From NCBI GenBank assembly GCA_964633445.1, contig CAZWFW010000010.1, forward strand, positions 1 to 23,844: a DNA stretch of 23,844 nt, in the 5' to 3' direction. Position 1 is the stretch's first letter; each line of letters opens with the position of its first letter. The translations under genes and the position numbers were made by a program. Positions 1-8,032 of this stretch are shown piece by piece. Source of the stretch: CAZWFW01 sp964633445. Its GTDB lineage: Archaea > Undinarchaeota > CAZWFW01. Under the pieces are notes generated by a model. It saw only the letters and a list, made by a program, of their open reading frames with translations. It ran no database searches and was not told the DNA's origin.

Positions 1-13
1 GAAACACAGGAAA

Positions 14-1090
14 ATGCTTCTTAACATATATAATTCAACTTACAAGCGTGAATGGGAGAAATGGGTTGAAAGATCGAAATTAGCGGAAAATCATCCTGAG
101 AAGCTTATAACAATAGACGACCCTGTAATTATAAACTTTACAATTGATATACTAAAGAAGGATCGCCTTAGGAAGTATCTAAGAACGATAGGAGTAGATG
201 TGCCAAATACTATAGAGGAGAAGCATAAACTAAAGGAAATTGCTGAGAAGGATAGTGAATTTAGGGTTTTGAGAACTATTTATGATTACGTGGAGAAAAA
301 TTTTGCATTCAAAGATGACGCGTTTTGCATGTATCTCCCTGCTTGGGTACATTTCCATGAGTTTACCGACTATATATTTACATCCAAAAAGGTTTTTAAA
401 GATATTCTTAAATTCAAACTTCCAAAATATTATGAGTTAACAGAATATACTGATTTTTTTAAGTACCCACACGAGTTTTTGAAGGATAAAGGAGGTGACT
501 GTGATGATTATGCAATTTTCTTTGCTACTATTTCCAAAATTTTAGGATACAATAGTTATGTTGGAGCAAATAAGCTGTATACTCATTTTTTTTGTGTAAT
601 AGAGCTTAAAGGGAAGTACTATGTTATAGACCCTATATACAACGCTTTTATGGTGGAGTTGGAAAAATATACAAAACATGCTTTTGGAAAAAAGCTTAAA
701 TTTCAAGAAGTAATACTGTTCAATGACGTAACCTCTTACAGGAGATTCAATAGTTCGTATTTTCTGATAGAGATGCCACCGACGTTTTATAATCTGATGC
801 GCGATATAAACACAACGAATATAATGAATCAAATGCTTTATATGGTTGGATGCTATTTAGTATGGAAGGAACACCTAGAAAAGCTTGAAAAAGCAAAACT
901 ACCTGAAATCCTTATGAAAGAGAGGGAAGTTGCATTCAAAACATTCATTAAAGATTTGCACAGAGAACTTCTTGCTAGAGGTATAAAGGATATCCCTAAG
1001 TATGTGGGCATACTGAAAAGAACAAAAGATTTTAAAAGTTATATAAAGGAGGTTTCGTCTGTAAGGCATGAAAGGGCAAATATTTCTTGA
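14..1090 (+). CDS. Transglutaminase-like cysteine protease-fold protein
   Basis: The 358-residue product has a transglutaminase-like core with a visible Cys-His-Asp triad: C163 in GGDCDDYA, H191 in YTHFFCVI and D206 in YYVIDPIY. That spacing and the GDCxDxA motif are typical of the transglutaminase/protease superfamily. About 100 residues precede the core, and a charged helical tail of about 130 residues follows. I see no signal peptide, so the protein is probably cytoplasmic. Its end overlaps the next gene by 23 nt, which makes it the first visible gene of an operon of pilin-like proteins. Inference: it could process or cross-link, or merely bind, those surface proteins. The frame stays open to the window edge, so the true start may lie upstream. 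The fold is fairly sure; the substrate is unknown. Confidence 0.75.
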   Translation: MLLNIYNSTYKREWEKWVERSKLAENHPEKLITIDDPVIINFTIDILKKDRLRKYLRTIGVDVPNTIEEKHKLKEIAEKDSEFRVLRTIYDYVEKNFAFKDDAFCMYLPAWVHFHEFTDYIFTSKKVFKDILKFKLPKYYELTEYTDFFKYPHEFLKDKGGDCDDYAIFFATISKILGYNSYVGANKLYTHFFCVIELKGKYYVIDPIYNAFMVELEKYTKHAFGKKLKFQEVILFNDVTSYRRFNSSYFLIEMPPTFYNLMRDINTTNIMNQMLYMVGCYLVWKEHLEKLEKAKLPEILMKEREVAFKTFIKDLHRELLARGIKDIPKYVGILKRTKDFKSYIKEVSSVRHERANIS

Positions 1091-2171
1091 TCAAATACTT
1101 TCTTTGCTCATAATCACAGTATCAATACTATACCTTCTAAGCAATTTACCATTACCAACAAAACACCAAGGAGATGTAGCTGAGAAAGTATTGGGGTTGT
1201 TAACTTTAAGCCCAGGTTACCCCTACTACTGGGAGTATGCCATTAACATAACTCTGCCTAAAACATTTGGTTTAGCTAAAGTTGAAAAAACACCAATTTA
1301 TGACATAATATATTTCTACAGGAAAATCTCCTATAATGCTTCATTTATAGCAGATTTTCCTTTGCTAGGTAATGCCTATCCCTATGATGGTGATGCAAGA
1401 AAAGTTTTACTTATCTATAATGCAACATACTTGCAGCACTTCAATTATTCTCCTGCAGCAGCTATAGTCAATGAAAATGCTGGGAGAATAGCACTATTTC
1501 CCAATATCGAGGGGCTAGCACTTAATAATGATACAAAAACTCTACTCACAGCTACAATCTTGTGGTTAGGAAAATTTCCCAAGAATGAAATTACCGTTGG
1601 TGTTGTTGATCAAGCATATCTCCAGTGGCTTAATGAAAGTGTTAAAAGCGAAACAATTATTGACGGTATTAGGGCAAGCATTTATGTGGATACTGCAAAT
1701 CTATCTAATTTGAAGATATATGATGTTCTCTACATTTCAAACTACAGTCAAATTTTAAGCCATGAGGATCAAATTTTAAATTATTACAAGAAAGGTGGTG
1801 GTGTGCTAATAACTGAAAATATTACGCAATTCGATGTCAATAAAACTTTATATAGAGATGCTCTGCAGATTATGTGGCTTAACGATACTTTTTCTGGAGG
1901 TAATGTCACAACATTAAACCTAAATTTTAGTTATGCATATCCTTCGCTAGAAATCGATGGAAATAAGGTTTATGCTATGAGAGCAATTTGTGATGCGAAT
2001 TATTCTTATGTCCTTAAAAGCTTCAATTTAAAAAGGAACCTTTTAACGATAAAAGTAGGGAATTTCACAGTTTGTGGGGCAATGCCGAGATCCTCCTCAA
2101 ATATATTTATAAAGTGTGGTTATATGCCTTATAAGGGGAATTTAACAAAAATAGAGGTGACTTTATGGTAA
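1068..2171 (+). CDS. Secreted glycoprotein with class III-type signal and GATase-like domain
   Basis: The 367-residue protein begins MKGQIFLDQILSLL. A short basic stretch ends in Gly and is followed by Gln and a hydrophobic helix, as in archaeal class III (prepilin-type) signal sequences cut by a prepilin peptidase before the helix. The body holds 16 N-x-S/T sequons by my count, which suits an extracellular glycoprotein. Around residues 215-250, the pattern YDVLYISNYS followed by YYKKGGGVLITEN resembles the Rossmann-like fold of GATase-1/ThuA-like 'DUF4350' proteins, with no obvious catalytic Cys. An in-frame TAA at 1062-1064 forces the ATG start. The strong GGAGG-type site at 1045-1053 is about 14 nt away, which is rather far. 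It is translationally coupled to the next gene. The exact role is unknown. Confidence 0.65.
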   Translation: MKGQIFLDQILSLLIITVSILYLLSNLPLPTKHQGDVAEKVLGLLTLSPGYPYYWEYAINITLPKTFGLAKVEKTPIYDIIYFYRKISYNASFIADFPLLGNAYPYDGDARKVLLIYNATYLQHFNYSPAAAIVNENAGRIALFPNIEGLALNNDTKTLLTATILWLGKFPKNEITVGVVDQAYLQWLNESVKSETIIDGIRASIYVDTANLSNLKIYDVLYISNYSQILSHEDQILNYYKKGGGVLITENITQFDVNKTLYRDALQIMWLNDTFSGGNVTTLNLNFSYAYPSLEIDGNKVYAMRAICDANYSYVLKSFNLKRNLLTIKVGNFTVCGAMPRSSSNIFIKCGYMPYKGNLTKIEVTLW

Positions 2172-2497
2172 AGAAGGGATTTATTAGGATTTTGGATGCT
2201 ATGCTTGCATCCATTCTAATATTTGTATTACTTCAGGTTTCTTATGAAGTTTATCTAAACAAGGAATCTCATAAAATAGTTGCCATTAAACAAAGTTACA
2301 AATCATGCACAGGTCTAATGAAGGATTTACGGATAATTTTTCCGAATTCTAATATATATGTATACAATTTAACAAATAACCAGTTAATATGCAAAGACAT
2401 TAGACAAAATTTTCAGGGATTTTCTGAGATAAATGTTGACAAACTTTTTACAAAGCTGAACTATACTTTAGTTCTTGTTAAGGTGATTTATGCATGA
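2165..2497 (+). CDS. Small pilin-like protein, class III-type signal
   Basis: The 110-residue protein starts MVKKGFIRILDAMLASILIF: three basic residues, a Gly, then an uninterrupted hydrophobic helix with an acidic residue (D) near its start. This is the type IV pilin/class III signal layout, with predicted cleavage after Gly5. The rest is a short domain with two sequons and two Cys that could form a disulfide. A GAGGTGA ribosome binding site about 5 nt before the ATG supports the start. It overlaps both neighbours by a few bases, so it is part of a co-translated set. It is a good candidate for a minor pilin or pseudopilin. I do not recognise a named family. Confidence 0.6.
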   Translation: MVKKGFIRILDAMLASILIFVLLQVSYEVYLNKESHKIVAIKQSYKSCTGLMKDLRIIFPNSNIYVYNLTNNQLICKDIRQNFQGFSEINVDKLFTKLNYTLVLVKVIYA

Positions 2498-3156
2498 AAA
2501 AGGCTCAGATTTACATAATTTTGGTGTTACTTCTAGGAATAATTTCATTTAGCTATGCAAGTATTTTACGGGTTATGATGTTTAGCGAATGCAACCCATT
2601 TTTGCTGTTAGCTAAGGAAGAAAAAATTCTAAGAATTTTAAGAAATATTGATTATGAAACACTTAATTTGACAAATTTTACAGTTTTGCAGAGTAATTTA
2701 GAAGCTAATTTTACTCAACTGACAAATTGGACATATAGGTACAAAATACCTATAATTTTGAAGGAAGAGGGGGCTAGGAACCATACTAATGAGATTATTG
2801 CAGTAAATTTGACTCTCCCACAAGCAACAGATAATTGCTCAATAGAAATATATTGTGAGAATGAAAAAGCAAATTACTACATAAGAAACTGGACAACTGC
2901 TGACTCTGGGATAAGAAGCACAATTCTGTTCAACTTCTCGCTTGAGGCAAATTCAACTAAGCACTGTTCACTCTACTTTCAGAGATGGAGTAAGAGGGGT
3001 TGCGAGATAAAAGCGCCTTTAGTAGCAAATGCCACCAATGTTACAGCAAAAGCTTTACATTGGGTAGAACTTAAAATTATTTTAATGGGTATAGAACTTA
3101 AGGAGGAAAGATGTGAATATTTCCATAGATTTGCTTACCCTTTGGTAGTGAAATGA
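2494..3156 (+). CDS. Sequon-rich pilin-like secreted protein
   Basis: The 220-residue protein begins MKKAQIYIILVLLLGIISF, a short basic segment, Ala-Gln, then a hydrophobic helix, matching a class III-type signal with likely cleavage after Ala4. The remaining ~195 residues contain 12 N-x-S/T sequons by my count, extraordinarily dense, and seven Cys (C33, then C117-C195). That points to a glycosylated, possibly disulfide-bonded surface domain. A GGTGA site lies before the ATG at 2494. An out-of-frame ATG sits 4 nt upstream and would not yield this product. The stop overlaps the next gene as ATGA. Together with the two preceding genes it gives three consecutive pilin-type N-termini. Function is unknown beyond an inferred surface filament or adhesin complex. 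Confidence 0.6.
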   Translation: MKKAQIYIILVLLLGIISFSYASILRVMMFSECNPFLLLAKEEKILRILRNIDYETLNLTNFTVLQSNLEANFTQLTNWTYRYKIPIILKEEGARNHTNEIIAVNLTLPQATDNCSIEIYCENEKANYYIRNWTTADSGIRSTILFNFSLEANSTKHCSLYFQRWSKRGCEIKAPLVANATNVTAKALHWVELKIILMGIELKEERCEYFHRFAYPLVVK

Positions 3157-3557
3157 TTAAAAAGATAGCAAGAAAAGATTGGGAGATAACTTTTATTGAC
3201 GTTGATGCTATTCTTAATACTTTTTTTAATAAGGAGATTAAAGACGAAAAGATTGTTGCATTCATAATAAGTTGTTGGACGCAAATAGATGATGTCCTCG
3301 AGATATTGAGAAAAAAGAAAAAAATATCTTTTAACGAGCTTCTTAAGAGGAGTAGCTTGGGTAAGGAGCAACTTCACAAGCTTCTGAATATTTTAGAGAA
3401 GCACAGGTATGTTAAAGTTGAGGGAGGCGAAATCACTATTGCTACTGAGGAGAAAATAAGTAAACCTGACTTTAAAAATAATATCCCCTTAGTGGTGGTA
3501 ACTGTTTCAATATTAGTTGGCTTAAGCATCTTTATTATAGGACTTCTTCTTCTATAA
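3153..3557 (+). CDS. Winged-helix protein with C-terminal membrane anchor
   Basis: This is a 134-residue protein. Residues ~45-105 look like a winged helix: an ISFNELLKRSS helix, a GKEQLHKLLNILEKHRYV recognition-helix region, then a wing of the form VKVEGGEITI. Residues ~113-134 form one hydrophobic segment (PLVVVTVSILVGLSIFIIGL) that ends the protein, so it should be tail-anchored with the DNA-binding-like domain in the cytoplasm. The N-terminal 40 residues are unassigned. It starts in an ATGA overlap with the secreted protein upstream. Inference: it may be a membrane-bound regulator, or a structural scaffold using a winged helix for protein contacts, for the surface apparatus encoded upstream. 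The family is not recognised. Confidence 0.55.
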   Translation: MIKKIARKDWEITFIDVDAILNTFFNKEIKDEKIVAFIISCWTQIDDVLEILRKKKKISFNELLKRSSLGKEQLHKLLNILEKHRYVKVEGGEITIATEEKISKPDFKNNIPLVVVTVSILVGLSIFIIGLLLL

Positions 3558-3571
3558 TTATTTTGGGAAAA

Positions 3572-4834
3572 ATGGCTGCAATTCCCGAGGAGAAACTATT
3601 GAAGGAGTTGCTTGTAAGTGCATGGAATGTTGAGGATATTTCTAATATTACAAAAAAGGTTGAAAATGCGTCTAAGGAGCTTTCTTCTGTAGTTAAGGAA
3701 ATAGCTAACCTTAGAGATAAAGTTGAAAAATTATTCGCAGAAGTAGGCGAACTAAGGAGAGCTAAGACGCCAAATTTTGGCGATCTTAGCGTAAAGTTTG
3801 CGGAGTTTAATAGAAGGATATCTGTTTTAGAAAATAAATTGAAGGGTTTAGCGGTTCCAGAAGCAGGGATTAGCGTGTTAAAACAGGCCTTAGATAATAC
3901 TAAAGCAAAAATATTGAATTTGGAGAAGGATATAGCTTCTATATCCTCAAAAATAAATAACCTAGAAAATAAGCTGAGCGAAGCAGAGAAGGAGAAAACA
4001 AAGCCAGATAGTATGGCAATTGTGAAGGAGATAACCTTGCTTAAAAATGACGTGAATAAAGTAAAGGAGAGTATTTCCGAATTCGATGGTGAGCTAAGTA
4101 GAGTCTTTGATGATATTCTACTTATTAAGGAGAGAATGGAGAATATTAAAATTGAAAATGATAACTCCATAAATCTTCTAAATAAAAGGATAAAAGTCCT
4201 GGAAGAGGAGGTGAGCGGAAGAATAAATGGGATTTTGACGCGTATTGAGGAACTTGAGAAGTTAAGGAGCAAAATAAAAGGTGAACTTGAAGCCCTGAGT
4301 GAAGAGATTAAAAAGGATGTTTCTTCGCTTAAGGAGGAGATTTTGTTGAAGATTAAGGAAGATATGATAAATTTCTTCGAGGAGGCTAAAAATATGTATC
4401 TAAAAGACCTTTCTGAAAAGTTCTGCAAAAAGGATGATTTTGAGTCATTTATTAGGAAGTTTGAAAATTTGAATATTGAAAAAACTATTTCAAAAGTAAG
4501 TGAGCTTGAAAATAAGTTAAGCAACATAGAAAGATCATATAATGTCCTTCTCGAGAAGTTTCATGAAAATGTTGAGGAGGTAGTTAGACTCTCTAAGGAT
4601 ATTATCTCTAAATACAACAAGGTGTTAAACGTTGAAAGAAAAGTTAATCTTTATTTGAAGGAGGCTGAGAAGCTAGAGCATGTTATTAACAAAGTTAGGG
4701 ATCTAAGAGAACAAATAAAGATAATAAAGAGCGAGATAGATAATTATGGAAGAATTTCCGAAAAGCTAAAAGATATAACGAAGTTGCTCAACATTTATAT
4801 TTCTGCAAACTCTAAAAGCAACTTACGATCCTAG
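3572..4834 (+). CDS. Long coiled-coil protein of unknown function
   Basis: The product has about 420 residues and is almost wholly charged heptad-type helix (Glu, Lys, Leu, Ile, Asn), with no membrane segment, Cys cluster or nucleotide-binding motif. Breaks such as KTPNFGDL (~70), AVPEAG (~95) and DFESF (~295) split it into several coiled-coil blocks. I prefer ATG 3572, which gives MAAIPEEKLLKELL; an in-frame TTG lies three codons upstream. It follows the winged-helix membrane gene by 14 nt on the same strand, so it is probably the last gene of that operon. Its role may be structural, like a tether or spacer. Because coiled coils attract spurious similarities, I assign no family. Confidence 0.6.
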   Translation: MAAIPEEKLLKELLVSAWNVEDISNITKKVENASKELSSVVKEIANLRDKVEKLFAEVGELRRAKTPNFGDLSVKFAEFNRRISVLENKLKGLAVPEAGISVLKQALDNTKAKILNLEKDIASISSKINNLENKLSEAEKEKTKPDSMAIVKEITLLKNDVNKVKESISEFDGELSRVFDDILLIKERMENIKIENDNSINLLNKRIKVLEEEVSGRINGILTRIEELEKLRSKIKGELEALSEEIKKDVSSLKEEILLKIKEDMINFFEEAKNMYLKDLSEKFCKKDDFESFIRKFENLNIEKTISKVSELENKLSNIERSYNVLLEKFHENVEEVVRLSKDIISKYNKVLNVERKVNLYLKEAEKLEHVINKVRDLREQIKIIKSEIDNYGRISEKLKDITKLLNIYISANSKSNLRS

Positions 4835-4947
4835 GATAATATCGAAGCTTTAAGCTATAGCTGTATAATTTCTTTAATAAAACCTATCGAATTTACTTAG
4901 CGTAAAATAAGGTATATAGGGCTGAAAAACCGATCATAGTTTATAAA

Positions 4948-4966
4948 CGCTTTAAAAATTTAAGCG
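4948..4966 (+). terminator. Hairpin plus T-run after coiled-coil gene
   Basis: CGCTT pairs with AAGCG, and AAA with TTT inside (one bulged T, loop AA), giving about 8 bp. A run of six T follows at 4972-4977. It lies between the coiled-coil gene and the ATP synthase promoter. It could be a terminator or simply AT-rich chance. The rest of 4835-5069 shows a 10-nt palindrome (4853-4862) and no gene. Confidence 0.3.
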
Positions 4967-5032
4967 AAAAGTTTTTTAGGATCCAAGAGATTAATGTAAG
5001 TTGACAAGCTCCTTAAGAAAAGGGTAGGTAAG

Positions 5033-5041
5033 ATTTAAATA
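5033..5041 (+). promoter_or_regulatory. TATA box of the ATP synthase operon
   Basis: TTTAAATA preceded by purines lies about 33 nt before the atpH ATG. With the archaeal spacing of about 27 nt from TATA centre to start site, the mRNA would begin only about 6 nt before the ATG, so the transcript is nearly leaderless. No ribosome binding site is seen before this ATG, in agreement. Confidence 0.6.
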
Positions 5042-5069
5042 CTTTTTTGTGCTTAGAGTATTCTAAAAC

Positions 5070-5402
5070 ATGGAATCTGACATTATTTTGGAGATAAAAA
5101 AGCAGGAGAAGTTGGCTGAAAAGTTAATAAGGGAAGCTAGAGAAAAAGCTGAGCAAATTATTCTTGATGCTGAAAGGGAAGCTAAACGAATCTCAGAGTG
5201 GTATGAAAATAAAATTAAGGATGAAGTCGACAAAATTATAAAAAATGCTGAAAGAGATGCTAGAGGTATTTTTGGAAGGATAGTTAGTAAAAAAAGGAAG
5301 GAATTGGAGGAAAAAAAGCGAGAAATAGATAAATTGATCCCTAAAGCTAAGAATAGAGCACTTTCAATTATTCTTGGTGAGGGATGTGAGGGATCTACTT
5401 GA
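5070..5402 (+). CDS. atpH: A-type ATP synthase subunit H
   Basis: The 110-residue protein is nearly all alpha-helical, with the repeating pattern of the peripheral-stalk subunit: LIREAREKAEQIILDAEREA in the first half and a Lys/Glu-rich second half. In A-type ATP synthases subunit H (G in V-ATPase terms) pairs with E to form the stator stalk that holds the catalytic head. It is the first gene of the ATP synthase operon, directly behind a TATA box. The last 17 nt overlap atpE in another frame. Right-handed coiled-coil stalk proteins diverge fast, so the assignment rests on composition, length and place in the operon. Confidence 0.8.
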   Translation: MESDIILEIKKQEKLAEKLIREAREKAEQIILDAEREAKRISEWYENKIKDEVDKIIKNAERDARGIFGRIVSKKRKELEEKKREIDKLIPKAKNRALSIILGEGCEGST

Positions 5403-5979
5403 AAAAATAAAAAAGGATAGTGAAGCTGAATCGAGAAAGATACTTGAAGAGGCGAGAAGGAAGGCTAAAGAGATTGTAAATATTGCCAAGAAGGAAGGAG
5501 AAATCACAAAAGAAAAATATCTGAAAAAAGCTAAAAAAGAAGCGGAAAGTATTAGAAAAAGGGAGATTACTAGAGCGAATCTTGAAGCCAAGAAACTTGA
5601 GTTAAAGTTTAAAGATGAAGTTATAAAAAAGGTTATTGAGGAGAGCATTAGTGAGATCTCTAAAATTAGAAGGAAGAAGAGGTATGAAGAGGCATTATTC
5701 CGTTTGGCGAAGGAGGCTCTTGATGCTATTGGTGTTAAGGAGGTAAAATTTCTTTTAAACTCTGAAGATTTGGAGGTTTTCGAGAAAAAGATACTACCAA
5801 AGTTGGTTAAGGAGTATGGGTTAAAAGGTGTGGAAGTGGAGGGTGTAGATATGATCGGGGGGGTTAATGTCGAGAGTAAAGATGGCAGATTTTGTGTTGA
5901 AAATAGTATAAACGCAAGAGTTGAGCGCTACAAAGATTTGCTTAGAAAGGAGATAGCGTCTATACTTTTTGAAAAATGA
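5386..5979 (+). CDS. atpE: A-type ATP synthase subunit E
   Basis: Subunit E of the peripheral stalk. An N-terminal half (~1-95) of continuous charged helix, with EARRKAKEIVNIAKKEG, is followed by a mixed alpha/beta C-terminal domain including VKFLLNSEDLEVFEKKILP and a GGVNVESKDGRFCVENSI stretch, the hallmark head-binding region of the family. I prefer GTG 5386 (MRDLLEKIKK), because GGTGAGG at 5376-5382 gives good spacing. GTG 5377 and TTG 5374 are also in frame and would give 201 residues. It overlaps atpH and ends in an ATGA overlap with atpF. A run of seven G inside the gene does not break the frame. Confidence 0.9.
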   Translation: MRDLLEKIKKDSEAESRKILEEARRKAKEIVNIAKKEGEITKEKYLKKAKKEAESIRKREITRANLEAKKLELKFKDEVIKKVIEESISEISKIRRKKRYEEALFRLAKEALDAIGVKEVKFLLNSEDLEVFEKKILPKLVKEYGLKGVEVEGVDMIGGVNVESKDGRFCVENSINARVERYKDLLRKEIASILFEK

Positions 5980-6272
5980 GGATGTACGCATTGGTTGATA
6001 AGGAAACTGGTGTAGTTTTGAAGCTGATGGGGTTGGATGTTATGGTTGCCAGGGATGTAAAGGAGGATTTCAAAAAAATCGTTGAGAAGGATGATAATAT
6101 AATACTTATAACAACCTATGAAATCTTAAATCAGCTAAAGAAGGAAATCAAGGAAAGTAAGAAAAATCTGCTGATTATGCCTATACCTGACAGAAGGAAA
6201 GGAAAGAAGGTGGATATATTTAAGGATGTTATAAAAAGAACGGTTGGGATAGAAATAAAGATAGGAAGGTGA
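5976..6272 (+). CDS. atpF: A-type ATP synthase subunit F
   Basis: The 98-residue protein is the small central-stalk subunit F, a Rossmann-like fold that sits with subunit D in the rotor. Visible features are an N-terminal beta strand and loop (YALVDKETGVVLKLMGLD), the central IILITTYEILNQL segment where the family usually has hhhhTe.ia, and a short C-terminal basic helix. Normal members have 95-110 residues. Its start overlaps the atpE stop and its own stop overlaps the atpA start. Subunit C normally lies between E and F in euryarchaeal operons but is absent here. Confidence 0.9.
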   Translation: MRMYALVDKETGVVLKLMGLDVMVARDVKEDFKKIVEKDDNIILITTYEILNQLKKEIKESKKNLLIMPIPDRRKGKKVDIFKDVIKRTVGIEIKIGR

Positions 6273-8032
6273 TGAGATTGAGGAAGGGTAAGATTGTAAG
6301 AGTTGCAGGTCCGGTAGTCGTTGCTAAAGGTATGGGTGGTACTAAGATGTATGATGTTGTTAAAGTTGGTGAGGATAAATTAATTGGTGAAATTATTAGT
6401 TTGATGGGTGATAAAGCTGTTATTCAGGTTTATGAGGACACCACTGGTTTGAGACCTGGTGAAGAGGTCGAAAGCACAGGGATGCCCTTAACAGTTGAAC
6501 TTGGCCCAGGATTGCTTAAGCAGATTTATGATGGTATACAGAGACCATTGGAAGTCTTAAGGGAGAAAAGCGGAAATTTTGTCGCAAGAGGGGTTACAGC
6601 ACCTTCGCTTGATAGAAAGAAGGAGTGGGAATTTGAAGCTGTTGTTAAGAAGGGGGATAAGGTGCAAGCAGGTGATGTTATTGGTAAGGTTACTGAGGGT
6701 AGTACTGAGCATAGGGTTCTTGTACCTCCAAATGTTAAAGGTAAGATTGAGGAGATAAATAGCGGTAATTTTAGAGTCGATGAGGTTGTAGCTACTGTTG
6801 TGGATGGTAAAAAAGTTGAGCTAACTTTAATGCAAAGGTGGCCCGTTAGAAAGGCAAGACCTTATAGGCAAAAGCTTGAGCTTTCTGTTCCTCTGATTAC
6901 TGGACAGAGAGTAATTGATACTTTCTTCCCAGTTGCGAAAGGTGGTACTGCCGCAATACCCGGACCCTTTGGATCTGGAAAGACGATTACCCAGCAACAA
7001 TTAGCGAAGTGGAGCGATGCTGATATAATTGTTTATATAGGATGCGGTGAGAGAGGAAACGAGATGACCGAAGTTCTTGTCGAATTTCCTGAACTTGAGG
7101 ATCCAAAAACTGGTAAAAAGCTAATAGAGAGAACTGTTCTAATCGCAAATACTAGCAACATGCCTGTAGCTGCAAGAGAAGCGAGTATATACACTGGAAT
7201 TACAATTGCCGAGTATTATCGCGATCAAGGTTATGATGTTGCTCTGATGGCCGACTCAACATCAAGGTGGGCTGAGGCAATGCGTGAGATTTCTGGGAGA
7301 CTTGAGGAGATTCCTGGTGAAGAAGGATATCCTGCATATTTAGCAACAAGACTTGCGGAGTTTTATGAAAGAGCTGGCAGAGTAATATGCTTAGGTAAAG
7401 ATGAAAGAATTGGTTCGGTAACAATTACTGGAGCGGTGAGTCCACCTGGTGGAGATTTTTCAGAACCTGTTACGCAAAACACACTGAGAATTGTTAAAGT
7501 ATTTTGGGCTTTAGACGCAAGGCTTGCAGATAGACGACACTTTCCAGCAATAAACTGGTTAATGAGCTATTCCTTATACCTTAATGAAATAGCAAGATGG
7601 TATAAGGAGAATGTTGATAAAGAATGGCATGAGCTTAGAGATAAGGCTATGGCTCTTTTGCAGAAAGAGGCCGAGTTACAGGAGATTGTACAACTGGTAG
7701 GGCCAGATGCTTTACCCGAAAAGGAAAGACTTGTACTAGAGGTTGCAAGGATGATAAAAGAGGATTTCCTGCAACAAAATGCTTTTCATGAGGTGGATAC
7801 TTACTGCAGCATTAAGAAGCAGGTTAAGATGCTTAGGGCTATTTTAACTTTCTATGAACATGCAATTGAAGCTTTAAGCGAAGGTGCAAGAATAACTGAT
7901 ATCGTGAAAGCTAAAGTTAGGGAGGAAATTGCAAGAATGAAATACGTTTCTGAAGATAAGTTTGATAGGAAGTATAAGGAGATTATTAAGCAAATTGAAA
8001 AGGAATTTAAGGAGATGGTGATGCGAGGATGA
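6272..8032 (+). CDS. atpA: A-type ATP synthase catalytic subunit A
   Basis: Catalytic subunit (about 586 residues), three copies of which alternate with B in the head to make or hydrolyse ATP. The N-terminal beta barrel (RKGKIVRVAGPVV) is followed by the 'non-homologous' insert (~110-190) that separates A-type from F-type subunits. The P-loop GPFGSGKT is at ~231-238, then GCGERGNEMTEVL with the catalytic glutamate, then SRWAEAMREISGRLEE. The usual starts are ATG 6272 or an overlapping GTG 6269. TTG 6278 has the best ribosome-site spacing (GGTGA at 6268-6272) and also begins at the conserved barrel. There is no intein or frameshift. ATGA overlap with atpB. Confidence 0.98.
   Translation: MRLRKGKIVRVAGPVVVAKGMGGTKMYDVVKVGEDKLIGEIISLMGDKAVIQVYEDTTGLRPGEEVESTGMPLTVELGPGLLKQIYDGIQRPLEVLREKSGNFVARGVTAPSLDRKKEWEFEAVVKKGDKVQAGDVIGKVTEGSTEHRVLVPPNVKGKIEEINSGNFRVDEVVATVVDGKKVELTLMQRWPVRKARPYRQKLELSVPLITGQRVIDTFFPVAKGGTAAIPGPFGSGKTITQQQLAKWSDADIIVYIGCGERGNEMTEVLVEFPELEDPKTGKKLIERTVLIANTSNMPVAAREASIYTGITIAEYYRDQGYDVALMADSTSRWAEAMREISGRLEEIPGEEGYPAYLATRLAEFYERAGRVICLGKDERIGSVTITGAVSPPGGDFSEPVTQNTLRIVKVFWALDARLADRRHFPAINWLMSYSLYLNEIARWYKENVDKEWHELRDKAMALLQKEAELQEIVQLVGPDALPEKERLVLEVARMIKEDFLQQNAFHEVDTYCSIKKQVKMLRAILTFYEHAIEALSEGARITDIVKAKVREEIARMKYVSEDKFDRKYKEIIKQIEKEFKEMVMRG

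Noticed and set aside
3535..4527. A 330-codon open frame on the minus strand
   Set aside because: It is a Ser/Phe-rich mirror of the coiled-coil gene on the plus strand; the Lys/Glu-rich heptads give long open antisense frames. It has no ribosome site or family likeness.
5868..5880. Run of seven G in atpE as a frameshift or slippage site
   Set aside because: The frame stays open and the conserved C-terminal domain continues in phase, so there is no sign of a break or programmed shift.
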